Assembly: GCA_946480655.1 (NCBI GenBank)
Contig: CAMLKN010000020.1
Location: 1 to 17,420 of the forward strand
Source: an uncultured Devosia sp.
Lineage (GTDB): Bacteria; Pseudomonadota; Alphaproteobacteria; Rhizobiales; Devosiaceae
Direction: 5' to 3'
Length of the DNA stretch: 17,420 bases
In this document: positions 1-6,514 of the stretch, in pieces
Layout of the letters: every line of letters starts with the position of its first letter
Position numbering within the stretch: the stretch's first letter is position 1
The notes under the pieces: model-generated
What the model was told of the DNA's origin: nothing
Database searches by the model: none
What the model saw: the letters and a program-made list of their open reading frames with translations, nothing else
Made by a program: the position numbers and the translations under genes

Positions 1-658
1 CGTCGGCGTCCGGCATGATCCGGCGCGGCACCCACACCTTCTCGGCAAAGAAGCTTTCCGGATAGTCGTAGGCCTCCGCCTGCACGTCCTGGCACAGCGA
101 CAGCGTCACAGGCCCGCAATCGGCGGGGTCTGTAAGAACCTGCATGGCCCGGCGCAGCGCCGGAATGATCTGTTCGGGGCGCGTAATGCGGTCGAAGTAG
201 CGGCTGACAGGCTTGAAGCAGTCATTGGCTGAAACCGTGCCGTCGCCGAAATCCTCGACCTGTTGGAGCACCGGGTCTGGCAGGCGGTTGGCAAAGACGT
301 CGCCGGGCAGCAGAAGCAGCGGAATGCGGTTCACATGTGCCAGTGCGGCCGCGGTCACCATATTGAGCGCACCCGGCCCGATGGACGAGGTACAGGCCAT
401 GAAGCGGCGGCGGAAATTGGCCTTGGCGTAGGCAATGGCGGCATGCGCCATGCTTTGCTCGTTCTGCCCGCGATAGGTCGGCAAGGTATCCTTGACTGCG
501 TGCAGCGCCTCCCCGACGCCGGCCACATTGCCATGTCCGAAAATGGCCCAGACACCGCCAAAGATCGGCACTGTCTCGCCGCTGACGACCGTCTTCTGCA
601 TGGTCAAGAACTTCGCCACGGCCTGCGCCATGGTGAGGCGGATAGTCTTCTGGCTCAT
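1..658 (-). CDS. iolD: IolD, 3D-(3,5/4)-trihydroxycyclohexane-1,2-dione acylhydrolase (partial, N-terminal third)
   Basis: Thiamine-diphosphate enzyme of myo-inositol breakdown. It hydrolyses the cyclic trihydroxycyclohexanedione to 5-deoxy-glucuronate in the cytoplasm. The reading frame starts at ATG 658 and stays open to the window edge, giving about 219 residues of a protein usually a little over 600 aa long, so the C-terminal part lies outside. The translation begins MSQKTIRLTMAQAVAKFL. It contains the family-typical GHGNVAGVGEAL (about residues 41-52) and TYRGQNEQSMAHAA (about 61-74), where E67 is the likely glutamate that activates the cofactor. It then runs through SSIGPGALNMVTAAA, LPGDVFANR and the PVSRYFDRI stretch. 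Its ATG overlaps the TGA of iolC by 4 bp (655-658, ATGA), which implies translational coupling in one operon. The iolE and iolB genes would be expected downstream, outside the window. Identification is from recognised family motifs, not a search. Confidence 0.95.
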   Translation of the reverse strand, partial: MSQKTIRLTMAQAVAKFLTMQKTVVSGETVPIFGGVWAIFGHGNVAGVGEALHAVKDTLPTYRGQNEQSMAHAAIAYAKANFRRRFMACTSSIGPGALNMVTAAALAHVNRIPLLLLPGDVFANRLPDPVLQQVEDFGDGTVSANDCFKPVSRYFDRITRPEQIIPALRRAMQVLTDPADCGPVTLSLCQDVQAEAYDYPESFFAEKVWVPRRIMPDAD

Positions 659-2580
659 GGTCGTTCCCAAATCTCTACCAGCGCTTTGAACCGTTTGGCC
701 ATTTCTGCCACGGCCTCGTCGTCTTCCAGCTTGTTGTCCAGCCAACTGCGCGCGACATCTCCAAAAATCGTCCGCCCGACTGCAAATCCCTTTACGCTGC
801 GGGCGGTCTTTGCCGCTCCGAACGCGGCCTCAAGGTCCGCAATGGGCGCATCGAGCCCGAGCAGGATTACGCCGCGGCAATAGGGGTCACGCTCCGCGAT
901 AACCTTGTCTATTGCAGCCCAGGCGCCCTTGCTGGCTTGGGGCTCGAGCTTCCACCAGTCCGGCTTGATCCCGGCATCGTAGATCGCGCCAAGCGCGCGC
1001 GCCACCGTGTCGTCGTTCAATGAGCCGTGCTTGCCCGCTATGATTTCGACCAGCAGTTCCCGGCCAACCTTGCGCGCCGCGTCGAAGGCCGACCGCAGCT
1101 TGCCAATCTGTTCATTTTTCAGGTCCTGGCTATCCCCGGGATGGAAGAAGCAGAGGACCTTGATGCAATGATCCACCGGCCATTCCACCAGCCGTGACCC
1201 GAGATCCTGCGTAAATTCGAACCGCAGCGGCCGGGATCCCGGCAATTCAATCGGCTTGGCCACCCAGAAATTGGGGAGAGCTCCGGCAGCATAGAGAGCA
1301 TCGCGCCCATACTTGTCATCGATCAGCATGCCGAAGCCATCGCGGCCCTTGGCCACCGCCGCTGCCGCCTGCGCCGCCAAGACCTTGAATGTACTCAACC
1401 TTTCCAGTTTTGCGGAATCGCCGGCGGCCATGTCTTCGAGCTGGCTGCGATGGTCGATGGCCAAGGCCATGAGCTTGGGAATGTCCCTTCGCCGCGTCGT
1501 GGCCCAGTGGACGTGATTGATGGCTTCGTCCTTGCGCAGCGCGCGTTCCTTGCTGCCGTTCTTGAGGAAGAATTGCAGCTCTTCCCAGGTCGGGATTTCC
1601 GGCGCGCAGAGCAACCGGCTCACCGCAAACGCCCCGCAGGCATTGGCCCAGGTAGCGCTGGTCGCATGCGGCTCGCCCCGTAGCCAGCCGCGCAGGAACC
1701 CGCTCATGAACGCGTCGCCGGCGCCCAGAACATTATAGACTTCAATGGGAAAGCCCCTGCCCACGATACCGTCCTCGAGATCGTCTGGAATGAGGCCGTC
1801 ATAGACGATGCAGCCCATCGGACCGCGCTTCAGGACGATCACGGCGGAGGACAGGGACCGGATCGTCCTGAGCGCAGAGTGAAGATCGCTGGCACCTGCC
1901 GCGATCAGAACCTCTTCCTCCGTGCCCACGATCAGGTCGCATTCAGGCAACACGGTCCTGAGATGTGCGGATACGGTGTCGGAAGCAATGTAGCGGCTGT
2001 CGCCGGCATCATGGCCCGCGAGGCCCCAGAGGTTGGGCCGGTAGTCGATGTCGAACACCACCTTGCCGCCGCTTGCCCGCGCAATGCGCATGGCCTTGCG
2101 CTGCGCCTTGTCGCTGTGGGGCTTGGAAAAATGCGTGCCCGTCACCAGCACGGCGCGGGATGAACGGATGAACTGCTCATCGATGTCACCCTCGTCGAGG
2201 GCAGCATCGGCACAATTGTCGCGATAGAAGATCAGCGGGAAGGACTTGTCATTCTCGACCGACAGCAGCACCAGGGCAGTGAGCCGTTCCGGATCGGTGG
2301 CAATTCCTGTCGTATTGACGCCCTCGCGCGCCAGCTGTTCGCGAATGAATCGGCCCATCTGCTCGTTGCCGACGCGGGTGACCAGGGCCGACTTCAACCC
2401 TAGCCGGGCTGTGCCCACCGCGATATTGGTCGGGCAGCCGCCGACGGACTTGGCAAAGCTGCCCACATCCTCAAGGCGCGTGCCGATCTGTTGACCATAG
2501 AGGTCAACCGAGGCGCGCCCGATGGTGATGACGTCGAGGCTGCGGTCTGCCGTGTCAGTTGAGCCAGAGGCCACGCTCAT
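655..2580 (-). CDS. iolC: IolC fusion: 5-dehydro-2-deoxygluconokinase + DUF2090 (5-dehydro-2-deoxyphosphogluconate aldolase-like)
   Basis: This 641-aa protein has two domains. Residues about 15-335 are a PfkB/ribokinase-type kinase that phosphorylates 5-dehydro-2-deoxy-D-gluconate. It shows GGCPTNIAVGTARLG (47-61) and the C-terminal signature NVLGAGDAFMSGF (283-295) with catalytic base D289. Residues about 355-641 match the DUF2090 domain, which proteobacterial databases annotate as the next enzyme, the phosphogluconate aldolase (the IolJ step), so one chain may carry two consecutive reactions. The protein is about twice the length of a stand-alone IolC. Start choice: the Shine-Dalgarno-like GGGAGGA (2587-2581, minus strand) directly abuts ATG 2580. 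The in-frame GTG at 2574 (codon 3) has about 6 nt of spacing and may be the real start. The gene lies between iolR and iolD on the same strand and overlaps iolD by 4 bp. Confidence 0.95.
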   Translation of the reverse strand: MSVASGSTDTADRSLDVITIGRASVDLYGQQIGTRLEDVGSFAKSVGGCPTNIAVGTARLGLKSALVTRVGNEQMGRFIREQLAREGVNTTGIATDPERLTALVLLSVENDKSFPLIFYRDNCADAALDEGDIDEQFIRSSRAVLVTGTHFSKPHSDKAQRKAMRIARASGGKVVFDIDYRPNLWGLAGHDAGDSRYIASDTVSAHLRTVLPECDLIVGTEEEVLIAAGASDLHSALRTIRSLSSAVIVLKRGPMGCIVYDGLIPDDLEDGIVGRGFPIEVYNVLGAGDAFMSGFLRGWLRGEPHATSATWANACGAFAVSRLLCAPEIPTWEELQFFLKNGSKERALRKDEAINHVHWATTRRRDIPKLMALAIDHRSQLEDMAAGDSAKLERLSTFKVLAAQAAAAVAKGRDGFGMLIDDKYGRDALYAAGALPNFWVAKPIELPGSRPLRFEFTQDLGSRLVEWPVDHCIKVLCFFHPGDSQDLKNEQIGKLRSAFDAARKVGRELLVEIIAGKHGSLNDDTVARALGAIYDAGIKPDWWKLEPQASKGAWAAIDKVIAERDPYCRGVILLGLDAPIADLEAAFGAAKTARSVKGFAVGRTIFGDVARSWLDNKLEDDEAVAEMAKRFKALVEIWERP

Positions 2581-2640
2581 TCCTCCCGGGGCTGCATGGA
2601 TCTAGCGGCAATGAAACACAGGTTCCGAAAACAGACAAGA

Positions 2641-2671
2641 TAGAACATTCATTCTACAGCTGGAATGAGCT
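2641..2671 (-). promoter_or_regulatory. Candidate IolR operator upstream of iolC
   Basis: A perfect inverted repeat has arms TAGAA (2641-2645) and TTCTA (2652-2656) with a 6-bp spacer. Exactly 20 bp from the first arm lies a second half-site, TGGAATGA (2661-2668). The same composite (16-bp palindrome, 4 bp, TGGAATGA) occurs upstream of iolR at 3525-3552. On the minus strand the inner arm reads TAGAAT, a possible -10 element, so a bound repressor would block iolC transcription. Rhizobial IolR is reported to recognise a GGAA-N6-TTCC type motif; this is recalled knowledge, not checked. IolR binding is inferred from the shared architecture and the gene context. Confidence 0.6.
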
Positions 2672-2684
2672 GTTTTGTGTTCCG

Positions 2685-3512
2685 CTAGAGCTGGCGACGC
2701 CGCTCTGCAAGGCTCACCGTCAAAGCCATGGCAAAGGTCAGGCTGGCGGACAGTGAACGAAATCCGGCATGATCGGCTTCCATCAACTCGAACCAGACCT
2801 GTGCATGGGCCACGAGGGGAGAAAGAGCCGAATCGGTCAATGCAACCAAGGGCACGCCCCGTTGCGCGAGCGTCTGCGCTTGGGTGATGCTCTCGGGCGC
2901 ATATGGGGAAAAGCTAACACCGAATGCCGCATCCCGTGCCGTGGCCATGGCGAGAACGTCGTCGTCATTGCCGGCCGCCGAACTCACCACCTGATGCCGG
3001 ACCTTGAGCTTGCCCAGGGCGTAGGCCATGGAGGTCACGAGGGGAAAGCTGCGGCGTCGGGCGATGAGATAGATGGTCTCGGCCCGCGCCAGGATATCGA
3101 CGGCACGCTCAAGCCGGGCCGGTTCGATTGCGGCACTGAGCGTGTCGAGGCTCTGATGCGCCGCCCTGATGAAACCTGACACGATTGTGCTGCTTTCCGC
3201 CGCGTGGGCGTCCCCGGATTCGAGTTGCCTGAGGCGATCCTCGTAGGAGGAGTTCCGGTCCTTCAGGCGGGCCTGGAACAGATGCTGCAAACCCGAAAAC
3301 CCCTCGAAGCCGAAATACTGGGCGAACCGCACCAGGGTCGAGGGCTGAACCTGGGCGGCGTTGGCAATGCTGGCAGTGGTGCCAAAGGCCACATCGTCCG
3401 GATGCTCGAGCGTATAGGCCGCCACCTGCATCAGGCGCTTGGGCAAGGTGTCGCGCTGTTCCACGATGGCGGCGCGGAGGCTGTCGAAGTCTTTCGGGGC
3501 AGAATTGCGCAT
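2685..3512 (-). CDS. iolR: IolR, MurR/RpiR-family transcriptional regulator of inositol catabolism
   Basis: This is a 275-aa DNA-binding regulator. Residues about 10-85 form the RpiR-type helix-turn-helix (LPKRLMQVAAYTLEHPDDVA, then TTASIANAAQVQPSTLVRFAQ, then FGFEGFSGLQ). Residues about 125-260 form a SIS sugar-phosphate-binding domain (ETIYLIARRRSFPLVTSMAY, then GVPLVALTDSALSPL). Proteins of this family sense a phosphorylated sugar; rhizobial and Salmonella IolR proteins of this type repress iol genes until a phosphorylated inositol intermediate appears. It is the first gene on the minus strand before iolC and iolD, about 100 bp from iolC, matching the iolRCDEB order known in Sinorhizobium. 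No strong ribosome-binding site precedes ATG 3512. A composite palindrome over its own promoter suggests autoregulation. The family call is firm. The inositol role rests on context. Confidence 0.88.
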   Translation of the reverse strand: MRNSAPKDFDSLRAAIVEQRDTLPKRLMQVAAYTLEHPDDVAFGTTASIANAAQVQPSTLVRFAQYFGFEGFSGLQHLFQARLKDRNSSYEDRLRQLESGDAHAAESSTIVSGFIRAAHQSLDTLSAAIEPARLERAVDILARAETIYLIARRRSFPLVTSMAYALGKLKVRHQVVSSAAGNDDDVLAMATARDAAFGVSFSPYAPESITQAQTLAQRGVPLVALTDSALSPLVAHAQVWFELMEADHAGFRSLSASLTFAMALTVSLAERRRQL

Positions 3513-3524
3513 GGCGGGCTCGCG

Positions 3525-3552
3525 TGGAATGGGTGTTCCATTATTGGAATGA
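3525..3552 (-). promoter_or_regulatory. Candidate IolR operator upstream of iolR (autoregulation)
   Basis: A perfect inverted repeat has arms TGGAA (3525-3529) and TTCCA (3536-3540) with spacer TGGGTG. It is followed 20 bp from the first arm by half-site TGGAATGA (3545-3552). The layout is the same as the site before iolC (2641-2671). It overlaps the predicted -10 element of iolR, which fits repression. The GGAA-N6-TTCC core agrees with the motif I recall for rhizobial IolR. Confidence 0.65.
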
Positions 3553-3569
3553 AATCCCCTTCACGGCAA
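3540..3569 (-). promoter_or_regulatory. Candidate sigma-70-type promoter of iolR
   Basis: On the minus strand there is TTGCCG (3569-3564), an 18-bp spacer and AATAAT (3545-3540). These match four and five of six consensus bases at -35 and -10. The -10 lies between the two parts of the putative IolR operator. The predicted start of transcription is near 3533, about 20 nt before the ATG at 3512. Confidence 0.4.
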
Positions 3570-3575
3570 GCGAAA

Positions 3576-3602
3576 GGCCGGGTGACTACCGCCGCCCCGG
3601 CC
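3576..3602 (-). terminator. Candidate terminator hairpin downstream of ribN
   Basis: Read on the minus strand, GGCCGGG (3602-3596) and CCCGGCC (3582-3576) form a perfect 7-bp GC stem with a 13-nt loop, followed by only TTT then CG. It sits 23 bp after the ribN stop and just before the iolR promoter, the right place to separate the two units. The short T-run makes it a weak intrinsic terminator at best. Confidence 0.4.
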
Positions 3603-3624
3603 CTGTGGGAAGATTATGATCGGC

Positions 3625-4596
3625 TCAGGCCGCCTGAAGCGTCGTTGGCGCGGCCCGGTTCTCCACCCAGTAGATGAAAGCCGAGGCTGCAACGATAAGG
3701 GCCGCACCCAGCCAGAACCACTGGGAAGGCACCTGGCCCAGGGCTACCCAGCCGACAAGGCCGCTGAGGGGAACCTTGAGGTCGCCGAACGGCTGCAGGT
3801 AGGTCGCGTCGGCAACCTTGTAGGCGAAGGCCAGCAGGTATTGCGCAACTGCAGTCAGTGCGCCCAGAAGCAGGAGGAGCACGAGGCCGGTGCCTGCGGG
3901 CAGTTCGAACGGGAAGCCCGGCGCCATGCCCATGGGCAGCACGCCGGCAAGAGCGTTGACAAACAGCAGGATCGCCAGGTGGTTCGGGGTCATCAGGACC
4001 AGCAGCGAGATTGTCAGCGTTTCCGGGCTCTCGCCCTTGCGTGCAAGGTGCTTGGTCAGCACGTCAGTGACCGCCCACAGGGCCGCTGCGGTGATCGGGA
4101 TCAAGGCCTGCCAGCCAAGGCTTTCCGTGCCCACGCCCGAGACGATGATTGCACCCACGAAGCCAACGATGGCCGCGGCAAGGCGCGCCGCAGAGACACG
4201 TTCACCCAGGAAGAGCGCAGAGCCGACGATGATGAACAACGGGCCGGTGGCCAGCAGCGTCACCATCTGCCAGATCGGCACGCCCGAGGCAAAGCCATAG
4301 ACAAAGACGTGGACGCCCAGAGCCGACACGAAAGCGCGGACTTCGTGGGCCAGCGGGCGGGAAGTACGGAGCTTGGAGAGGCCGATCCTGAGGATCAACG
4401 GCAAGGCCAGCACCGAGGCAATCACATATTGCCAGAAGGCCATGCCCGTCGAGCTCATGCCGAAGCCGCCCCATTCAGCCGGGGTCGGAAGCACGGATTG
4501 AAGTACGTTGGTGCCCGCAAACACAAGGCTGGCCAACAGCATGAAGGTTGCGCCTGAAGCAGCGGCGCGATTAGAAGTAGAGGAAATCTGGTTCAT
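3625..4596 (-). CDS. ribN: RibN-type riboflavin importer, EamA/DMT family
   Basis: This is a 323-aa inner-membrane protein with about ten hydrophobic segments in two EamA repeats (about residues 16-152 and 164-310). The first repeat ends in the typical ATGPLFIIVGSALFLGERVS (117-136), the second in ATYLQPFGDLKVPLSGLVGW (264-283). On its own it would only be called a drug/metabolite-type transporter. The FMN riboswitch in its leader (4699-4835) points to riboflavin uptake, as known for RibN of Rhizobium leguminosarum and Vibrio cholerae. ATG 4596 is well supported: GGAAAGGA (4610-4603) lies 6 nt upstream. The gene is monocistronic, with a candidate terminator at 3576-3602, and is divergent from an MFS gene. 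Substrate assignment is inference from the riboswitch plus the family. An FMN-controlled transporter for a flavin precursor or analogue is the alternative. Confidence 0.88.
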   Translation of the reverse strand: MNQISSTSNRAAASGATFMLLASLVFAGTNVLQSVLPTPAEWGGFGMSSTGMAFWQYVIASVLALPLILRIGLSKLRTSRPLAHEVRAFVSALGVHVFVYGFASGVPIWQMVTLLATGPLFIIVGSALFLGERVSAARLAAAIVGFVGAIIVSGVGTESLGWQALIPITAAALWAVTDVLTKHLARKGESPETLTISLLVLMTPNHLAILLFVNALAGVLPMGMAPGFPFELPAGTGLVLLLLLGALTAVAQYLLAFAYKVADATYLQPFGDLKVPLSGLVGWVALGQVPSQWFWLGAALIVAASAFIYWVENRAAPTTLQAA

Positions 4597-4610
4597 CTGT
4601 CGTCCTTTCC

Positions 4611-4695
4611 GTAACCAGTTTCCCCAGGGTTACGAGAGGCGACATGCCGAAATCAGCGCAGCCAAATAGCTACGCGCGCCGGCAAAGGCGCTGAT
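4611..4695 (-). promoter_or_regulatory. Putative expression platform of the FMN riboswitch (two stem-loops before ribN)
   Basis: Between the aptamer and the ribN ribosome-binding site, the minus strand can form two perfect stems. One is ATCAGCGC (4695-4688) with GCGCTGAT (4659-4652). The other is GTAACC (4633-4628) with GGTTAC (4616-4611), which ends immediately before the GGAAAGGA ribosome-binding site. A segment CCTTTGCC (4689-4682) could also pair with GGAAAGG, offering sequestration of translation initiation. No long T-run follows either stem, so control of translation or Rho-dependent control seems more likely than a classical intrinsic terminator. The pairing logic is inference. Confidence 0.4.
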
Positions 4696-4698
4696 CCC

Positions 4699-4835
4699 GT
4701 TCTCTTTCATCCGGACTCTAACCGTCGGCTCCGGAGTTACACCGGATCTGCTGACCTCCCGAACCTCGGGAGCGCTCGCGGGCTTGGCATTTCTACCTTT
4801 ACCGCCGGTGGGGAATTCCACCCCGCCCTGAGAAC
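4699..4835 (-). ncRNA. FMN riboswitch (RFN element) controlling ribN
   Basis: The minus strand carries the highly conserved RFN core. The closing P1 stem is GTTCTC (4835-4830) with GAGAAC (4704-4699). Next come TCAGGGCGGGGTGGAATTCC and CCCACCGGCGGTAA, the near-universal P2/P3 segments. AGCCCGCGAGCG, GGTCAGCAGATCCGGTGTAA, CTCCGGAGCCGACGGTTAGA and GTCCGGATG complete the six-stem junction, and a CCCGAGGTTCGGG hairpin forms the variable arm. FMN binding normally shuts off the downstream gene, here the transporter at 3625-4596, so riboflavin import would fall when flavin is plentiful. The aptamer ends about 100 nt before the ribN ATG. Short open frames running through this region are not genes. 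Confidence 0.96.
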
Positions 4836-4859
4836 AATGCAGGCGAACCTGCGCCGCTA

Positions 4860-4888
4860 CCTTTAGGCCAGGACGGGATTGGGTACAA
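4860..4888 (-). promoter_or_regulatory. Possible promoter for the riboswitch-ribN transcript
   Basis: On the minus strand, TTGTAC (4888-4883), a 17-bp spacer and TAAAGG (4865-4860) give weak -35 and -10 matches. Transcription would start roughly 15-20 nt before the first P1 stem of the riboswitch, which is the expected distance. The matches are only moderate, so this is a candidate by position. Confidence 0.28.
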
Positions 4889-5002
4889 GCCAGCACAAAG
4901 GTGTAACTGTGCGCGTTCGTCGAACGACAGGAAAAATCTGTTCGGCCGTCGGGTTGGGCGGTCCGCCGGAAATTTAGGCACTTCCAAACTCGTGCAGACC
5001 AT

Positions 5003-5028
5003 ATTAAACAAGATGTCGCTTGTTTAAT
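5003..5028. promoter_or_regulatory. Perfect palindromic operator over the MFS gene start region
   Basis: Arms ATTAAACAAG (5003-5012) and CTTGTTTAAT (5019-5028) are exact inverted copies separated by 6 bp. This 26-bp AT-rich palindrome in a GC-rich background has the size and symmetry of a TetR- or MarR-family operator. It lies just upstream of ATG 5041 and overlaps the TATTAA (5002-5007), a possible -10. It would repress or control the MFS transporter. No such regulator gene lies in the window. Confidence 0.65.
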
Positions 5029-5040
5029 TGGTTGACTATC

Positions 5041-6459
5041 ATGTCTGAAACCGTCGACGGCCGTTGGGCCGAAATCTTTGGGCCGCGCTATCTGCCCGTT
5101 ACCACGATCCTGGCGCTGGGCGTGTCGCTCTTCGCCTTCAATGCCTTTCTTTCCTCCACGGCCCTGCCGTCTGCTGTCCAGGAACTGGGTGGCATCGAGG
5201 TGATATCCTGGGCGACCACGCTCTACCTGGTTTTTGCCATCGTGGGCGGGGCCGCGGCGGCCATGCTGAAGCGGCGCCTTGGGTCCCGGCTCGCCCTGCT
5301 GGGCCTGGCCGGCGTATTTCTTCTGGGCACTCTGATTGCTGCGCTCGCTGGGTCCATGCCACAGGTCCTGTTTGGCCGGGCCGTGCAGGGATTTGGTGAG
5401 GGTGTCGTAGCCGCTCTCTGTTTTGCCCTCATCCCCGAACTATTCCCCAGTCGCCTCGTGCCCAAAGTGTTCGGCATGCAGGCCATGGTATGGGCCGTGG
5501 CCGCGTTCGGCGGGCCGGCCGGGGCAGGGGCACTGACTGAGTTGATCTCCTGGCGGGCAGCCTTTCTCGTCAATGTGCCCATCGTGCTGATCTTTGGCGC
5601 CATGGTCCTCATGATCGTGCCGCGCGGCGAACGGCAGAACTCGGCGCATGGCTTCCCGGGCTTGCGACTTCTCACTATCGGCGGCGGCACGATGATGGTC
5701 GCGCTCGCCGCCATCGCGCCGCCCCTTGAAGCCATCGCATTGCTGGTCGGTGCAATCGCGGCTCTCTGTGCCGCCGTCTGGCTCGACCGGGGCAGCGCGG
5801 AACGCCTCATGCCTCTCGATGCCTTCTCCACCAATTCGGCAGTGGGGGCGGGGCTCTGGATGTTCCTCCTCATGCCCATCGCCGGGGCCGCAACTGGCGT
5901 CTACTTGGTGCTGCTGCTCCAGCAACTTTGGGACTACGGCCCCACCCAGGCGGCTATCGTCGGCGCCGTCATGGCCATTGGCTGGAGTACGTCGTCGATC
6001 ACGGTGGCTAACGTGAGGAAACGCTCGACGCGCCGCATTCTCATCCGTACCGGCCCCGTCCTGCTGGCGCTCGGCCTGATCGGCGTGTTGATTTCACTGG
6101 AAACCACTCAGTTGCCGCTGCTGATCGTCTCACAACTGGCCATCGGCATGGGCTTCGGAATTTCCAACGGCTACATCATGCTCACCATCATGGAGGCCAG
6201 CAGTGACGCCGAGCGCGATCGGACGTCGGCTTTGCTGCCGACCACCCAGTCGGCCGGCAATGCCCTCGGCGCGGCTCTGGCGGGCGTTGCTGCAAACGCG
6301 GCTGGCTATGCCGTCGCGACTGACAATGCCGCAATTCTGTCGGCGATTGTGCCGCTGTTCGTTGTGGCGGTGGCCTTTGCCGGGCTGGCATTCATCGCCG
6401 CCCTGCGCATGGTGCAGTTGGCAAAGTCGACACCTATTGCCGCCTTTGCCAGCGAATAG
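5041..6459 (+). CDS. MFS transporter, drug-efflux-like (DHA2/EmrB-type)
   Basis: This is a polytopic inner-membrane protein of 472 aa from ATG 5041. An in-frame TTG at 5020 would add 7 residues but lies inside the palindromic operator. Neither start has a clear ribosome-binding site, and MSETVDGRWAEIF reads like a natural N-terminus. Family marks include KRRLGSRLALLGLAGVF after the second or third membrane segment, FGRAVQGFGEGVVAALCFAL in the fourth, and the antiporter motif C region AFGGPAGAGALTE followed by SWRAAFLVNVPI. These are typical of proton-coupled multidrug exporters, but the substrate cannot be read from sequence. The gene is divergent from the FMN-controlled ribN. It converges on the Gfo/AKR gene with a shared terminator at 6470-6497. 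The operator at 5003-5028 suggests ligand-induced expression, as is common for efflux pumps. A role in exporting a sugar or flavin-like compound is not excluded. Confidence 0.85.
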   Translation: MSETVDGRWAEIFGPRYLPVTTILALGVSLFAFNAFLSSTALPSAVQELGGIEVISWATTLYLVFAIVGGAAAAMLKRRLGSRLALLGLAGVFLLGTLIAALAGSMPQVLFGRAVQGFGEGVVAALCFALIPELFPSRLVPKVFGMQAMVWAVAAFGGPAGAGALTELISWRAAFLVNVPIVLIFGAMVLMIVPRGERQNSAHGFPGLRLLTIGGGTMMVALAAIAPPLEAIALLVGAIAALCAAVWLDRGSAERLMPLDAFSTNSAVGAGLWMFLLMPIAGAATGVYLVLLLQQLWDYGPTQAAIVGAVMAIGWSTSSITVANVRKRSTRRILIRTGPVLLALGLIGVLISLETTQLPLLIVSQLAIGMGFGISNGYIMLTIMEASSDAERDRTSALLPTTQSAGNALGAALAGVAANAAGYAVATDNAAILSAIVPLFVVAVAFAGLAFIAALRMVQLAKSTPIAAFASE

Positions 6460-6469
6460 CACGAAACTG

Positions 6470-6497
6470 AAGGGGCCTCGGAAAACCGAGGCCCCTT
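6470..6497. terminator. Bidirectional intrinsic terminator between convergent genes
   Basis: A perfect 12-bp stem, AAGGGGCCTCGG (6470-6481) with CCGAGGCCCCTT (6486-6497), closes a four-base AAAA loop. It is followed by TGCCTACTTT on the plus strand; on the minus strand the stem is followed by CAGTTTCG. It lies between the MFS stop (6459) and the Gfo/AKR stop (6515) and can serve both. Confidence 0.85.
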
Positions 6498-6514
6498 TGC
6501 CTACTTTAGGTGGC

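Noticed and set aside
263..883. 206-codon plus-strand frame across iolD and the end of iolC
   Set aside because: It overlaps the iolC/iolD junction antisense. Both of those genes are unambiguous by motif and the frame has no recognisable domain.
3616..4557. 313-codon open frame on the plus strand opposite ribN
   Set aside because: The translation is low-complexity and charged (H, R, Q, D, G) with no domain. The opposite frame is a clear EamA membrane protein with a ribosome-binding site and riboswitch.
4630..5011. Two short minus-strand frames (88 and 70 codons) across the ribN leader
   Set aside because: They run through the FMN riboswitch and divergent promoter region. Sequence conservation there is explained by RNA structure, not protein.
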